Assembly: GCA_001953115.1 (NCBI GenBank)
Contig: LSSL01001745.1
Location: 1-22,543 of the forward strand
Direction: 5' to 3'
Origin: Smittium mucronatum
Taxonomy: Eukaryota > Kickxellomycota > Harpellomycetes > Harpellales > Legeriomycetaceae
Length of the DNA: 22,543 nucleotides
Part shown: piece by piece, positions 19,233 to 22,543 of the stretch
Numbering within the stretch: position 1 is the first letter of the stretch
Layout of the letters: every line of letters starts with the position of its first letter
Position numbers and translations under genes: made by a program
Notes under the pieces: generated by a model
The model's input: the letters and a program-made list of their open reading frames with translations, nothing else
Database searches by the model: none
Told to the model about the DNA's origin: nothing

Positions 19233-22200
19233 GAAATTAAATAAAATAGTGTGATTATATATAGATTTTTAAATTATAGTCTATCGAAAAATACTGTTAT
19301 TCATGAAAATTTACATTAAAATGAAACCAAAACTTATAAGCTGTTAGTGGTTTGTAATAAAAATCAAATATTTAAATTATAAATATATTATATTAATTTG
19401 GCTAAATTACGTAAAAGCAATAAATCATAAATTTAACTCATTTCAAAAAGCAATCTTAATGCAGGCCCTAATCTACACATTTCTATAAATCATTTAAAGA
19501 AATTGAACAAAAAAAAAGAATTTTTTTGCAATATCTAATCTAATAACACCAATTTTTTCAAAAGATTTACTTTCGCAAATTAACTTCTGAAATACTACAG
19601 AAATATCATTCTAAACGTTTTAAAAATTAGCAAAATAATTATTATACCCGGACTAATTCATTCTATTTTAATTTTAATTTAAAAATTTTATCTATGATTT
19701 ATACACTTGAAAAAATCAAAACCATAAAAAAATTTGTATAAACTAGTCAAAATTCATTTTTTTACACTTAAGATTGAAAAAAGCCAATTAATATGTTTCG
19801 AAAAAAAAAACTAAAAAAGGTGTATTAAATATAAAAAATAACACTAAAATCATTAAAAACCCCATTATATTCTAATGATTATTATTAACCATTGAAAGTG
19901 AAACAATCAGAGATGAATAAAAAATTGTTAAATAAAATCATGGTAATAGATTAATTTCATTTTTTTGAACGAATTTCTTTATTTCAATATATATTCATCT
20001 TATTATATCATAAAATTTTAGTATAAAATTCTATTTTGCTAATATTATGAGATAGGAATAATTATTTCGTCGTAATTCTATATTTATATTATTTGATTTT
20101 ATTTGATATATAATTAGTTAATTTTTTAATTAATGTTATTTAGAATTATTACGAAACTGTGTTTCTATTTCACAAAAGCTATTTTTTATCGAAATAAATC
20201 CGTATTTTTAACTGTCCACCTACTAAGAACAATTTAATTAACTTTTTTAAGATTCTTTTTTTGTTATTTTACATTTTATCTCATTTTTATCGGATAAAAT
20301 AAAAAAAATTTAAATCTAGTTTCAAATTTTACATTCAGTTAAAAAAATTTTAACTGATGTATTGATAAATTAATAGATTTCATTTTTTATTTTTCGGAAA
20401 AAATATGGATTTTTTCAAACATTTATTCTTTCCCTGAAAAATCTTAATCATTGATTGATTCTGTATGCTTTTTAAATTTTTAGCGGAAAAATGAAAAAAA
20501 AATTATTAGCGAAAAAAATTTGGTTTAATCCTAAATATTTTGGAATGGAATAATTTTTTTATTAATATTAAAATTGTAAAGAGGTTCTAAAATATAAAGA
20601 ATTAAATTTAAATAGGGATCAAAATAATTTTGACTTTTCCGAAAAAAAGTTAGATATAATTAACAGTCAATTGACTAATTTTTTTGAAATCCATTTATTT
20701 CTTAGGGGTTTTGAATAAATAAATTTTAAGAAAATATGATATCAATTTTATACGAGAAATCAGGAAAATAAGTGTTAATTTTAATAAATAGGTGATTCCG
20801 GGGCTATTTTTTACATTATTATGATTTATTTATTACTTTTATTCCTTATTATTTTATTCAACTCAATATTTTAGTATTAATGATAAAATATCCAATAAAA
20901 AATTTTCCAAAAACAATACAGCTGGTATTTATTTTCGGTTTAGAATTATTTCTAAATATAAAATTAAAAAAAATCATGAAATCAAATAAAAAAATTAGGA
21001 TAGACTCATAACAATACTCAGAGTTTTTTTTATATAATATTTTAAATTTTTGGCAATTATTTTTTCTAGATTACAAAATTTTTTTTTGGATTTAATCATA
21101 AAACTCCAGGCTATAGGATTCAGAAAAATATCATGAACACTTTAAATTAAAATAAAAAACTATTTTTTTTTACTTGATCCAGATAAAGTTCTCATTATCT
21201 AGATGCTGTATAAATTGATATGAGTTTTCTGATTTAGTCTTTACAAAATTTTCCACTATTGATATTTTTTGAATTCTTTTTTATGGAAAAATTATTATGT
21301 AATTCTAAATTAAATAGAAAGTCAAATAAGAAAGCCCAAATATTAGATAATGAATAATTATTTATTCAATTTAAATATATTGAATATAATCTTATATTTA
21401 AAGTAATTGCAAAAAAAAATGAAAATTATGATGGGGATTAATTATTTTTAAAACAATAATATTATTCTGGTGGTATCATCTAACTGGAATCTAAAGCTGA
21501 TAGATGGATTTAAATTATGAATAGATAAAAATTATACATGTTTCAAATAATAAATAAAAGTTAAATCAATAAAGTGAAATTATATAGCAGAAATGAAATC
21601 AATATATAATTTGGTATCCAAAAATATAATGAGCAAATTTTATGATTTAAAATTAAATTATTTGAAATATTAGAAGATTTTTTGAAAACTGATGCTGAAT
21701 TTATATTCTTAAGAAATGTATAATCAAAGAAACTTTAAAAAAAAGATCTGGTGTTTCAAACTACCTTTAAGAAAATGTTTTTAATATCCCTAATATTTTT
21801 AAAAAGAAATTTATGTCATATTATATTTCTTTATGTTGGCTATGCTTATATTATTTTAAGTTAAGAGGGATTTTAAACAATAATTAATATTTTATTAGTA
21901 AGAAAACTTAATAAAAAACAAGTTTTTTACATAAATAAAGTGGAGTAGCGTTTTTTAATCTCAAATATTAATTTTATACCAGATCTTGACTAGAAATAAA
22001 AAAATTAATAATTAACTAAAAAATTTCGCCACCAAATTGAAAAAATGTAAAAAAAAATTCGTAAAAATCAAATTTTAATTTAAATTAGGCAATGTGCATT
22101 TAAATTAAAAAAAATGAAATCATATTCGGAAAATGCATTATAAAATAAGAATTAGTAATTTTTATTTAGAAAAAAGTGTAAAAATATTCTGAAAATGCAG

Positions 22201-22543
22201 ATTTATTTATGGAAAAAATTATAACCTAATTAAGAAAATTTAAAAATGAATTGTTAATGTAAAAAATATTATTTTAAACAGCCCAATAGCATGACTCTCA
22301 ATTAAATTGATTTAAAAAAAAATGTATTCATGTGCCCAATAAACTTTCTGCATAGTTCCGGAGTTATAATTGTCACAGATTCCAACAATGGTGATTCTAT
22401 TATTCTCTTAGCCTATTCGACCTTTGTATTTTTTATTTTTTTTTGTAAAAAGAATTTATTTATAATATTTAAATACTAGAAGAAACTAAGATAAAAATAC
22501 TATAAAAGGTAATTTTATCTGTGAAAATTGGTAATTTATGTTA

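Larger units (their letters stand above)
8690..22543. other. 13.9-kb AT-rich gene desert
   Basis: No gene is supported on either strand. Sampled lines have about 8 to 18% G+C, clearly lower than the left third of the window. Open frames are short; the longest is 104 codons from a TTG (18095-18409), with its first ATG at 18149. The stretch is full of A and T runs and short TA-rich repeats, but I found no long direct repeat, tandem satellite, transposon end or tRNA-like structure by eye. Small inverted repeats occur at 15131-15146 and 19208-19232. Candidate explanations are an AT-rich isochore, a centromere or pericentromere, or a subtelomeric spacer. It does not look mitochondrial: no mitochondrial gene, tRNA or GC cluster is recognisable. 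Confidence 0.65.

Overview
The window looks like nuclear DNA of an AT-rich ascomycete yeast, probably Saccharomycotina. It holds two intact, intronless sugar-transporter genes on the + strand, both of the fungal Vps73/Ybr241c type within the major facilitator superfamily (MFS). The lineage is inferred from the transporter subtype, the absence of introns, single-gene transcription units with long flanks, and poly(dA:dT) promoter tracts. CTG codons in the genes align with TTA/TTG leucine codons in the paralogue, so the standard code (CTG = Leu) appears to be used. I cannot name the species.

Layout. 1-2742: noncoding, moderately AT-rich, with isolated G- or C-runs, ending in the promoter of the first transporter. 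2743-4143: transporter A (466 aa). 4144-7234: intergenic; its first ~900 bases are an extreme pyrimidine-rich tract continuing from the second half of transporter A, and its rest is AT-rich with a perfect 20-base palindrome and a poly(T)/TA-repeat promoter for the next gene. 7235-8689: transporter B (484 aa). 8690-22543: almost 14 kb at roughly 15% G+C in sampled lines, with no gene I can support; it could be an AT-rich isochore, pericentromere/centromere or subtelomeric spacer.

The two transporters are tandem duplicates. They are about 88% identical in the N-terminal half and about 74% in the C-terminal half, and share perfectly identical DNA blocks of 65 and 61 bp. Transporter A changes codon usage and base composition abruptly near its middle (Ile codons go from 7 ATA/9 ATT/5 ATC to 0/3/19), and the same compositional domain continues past the stop codon. 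This is the most interesting signal here and suggests a composite gene or gene conversion. I see no CRISPR, insertion sequence, retroelement, tRNA, rRNA or novel multi-gene system. All counts were made by eye.
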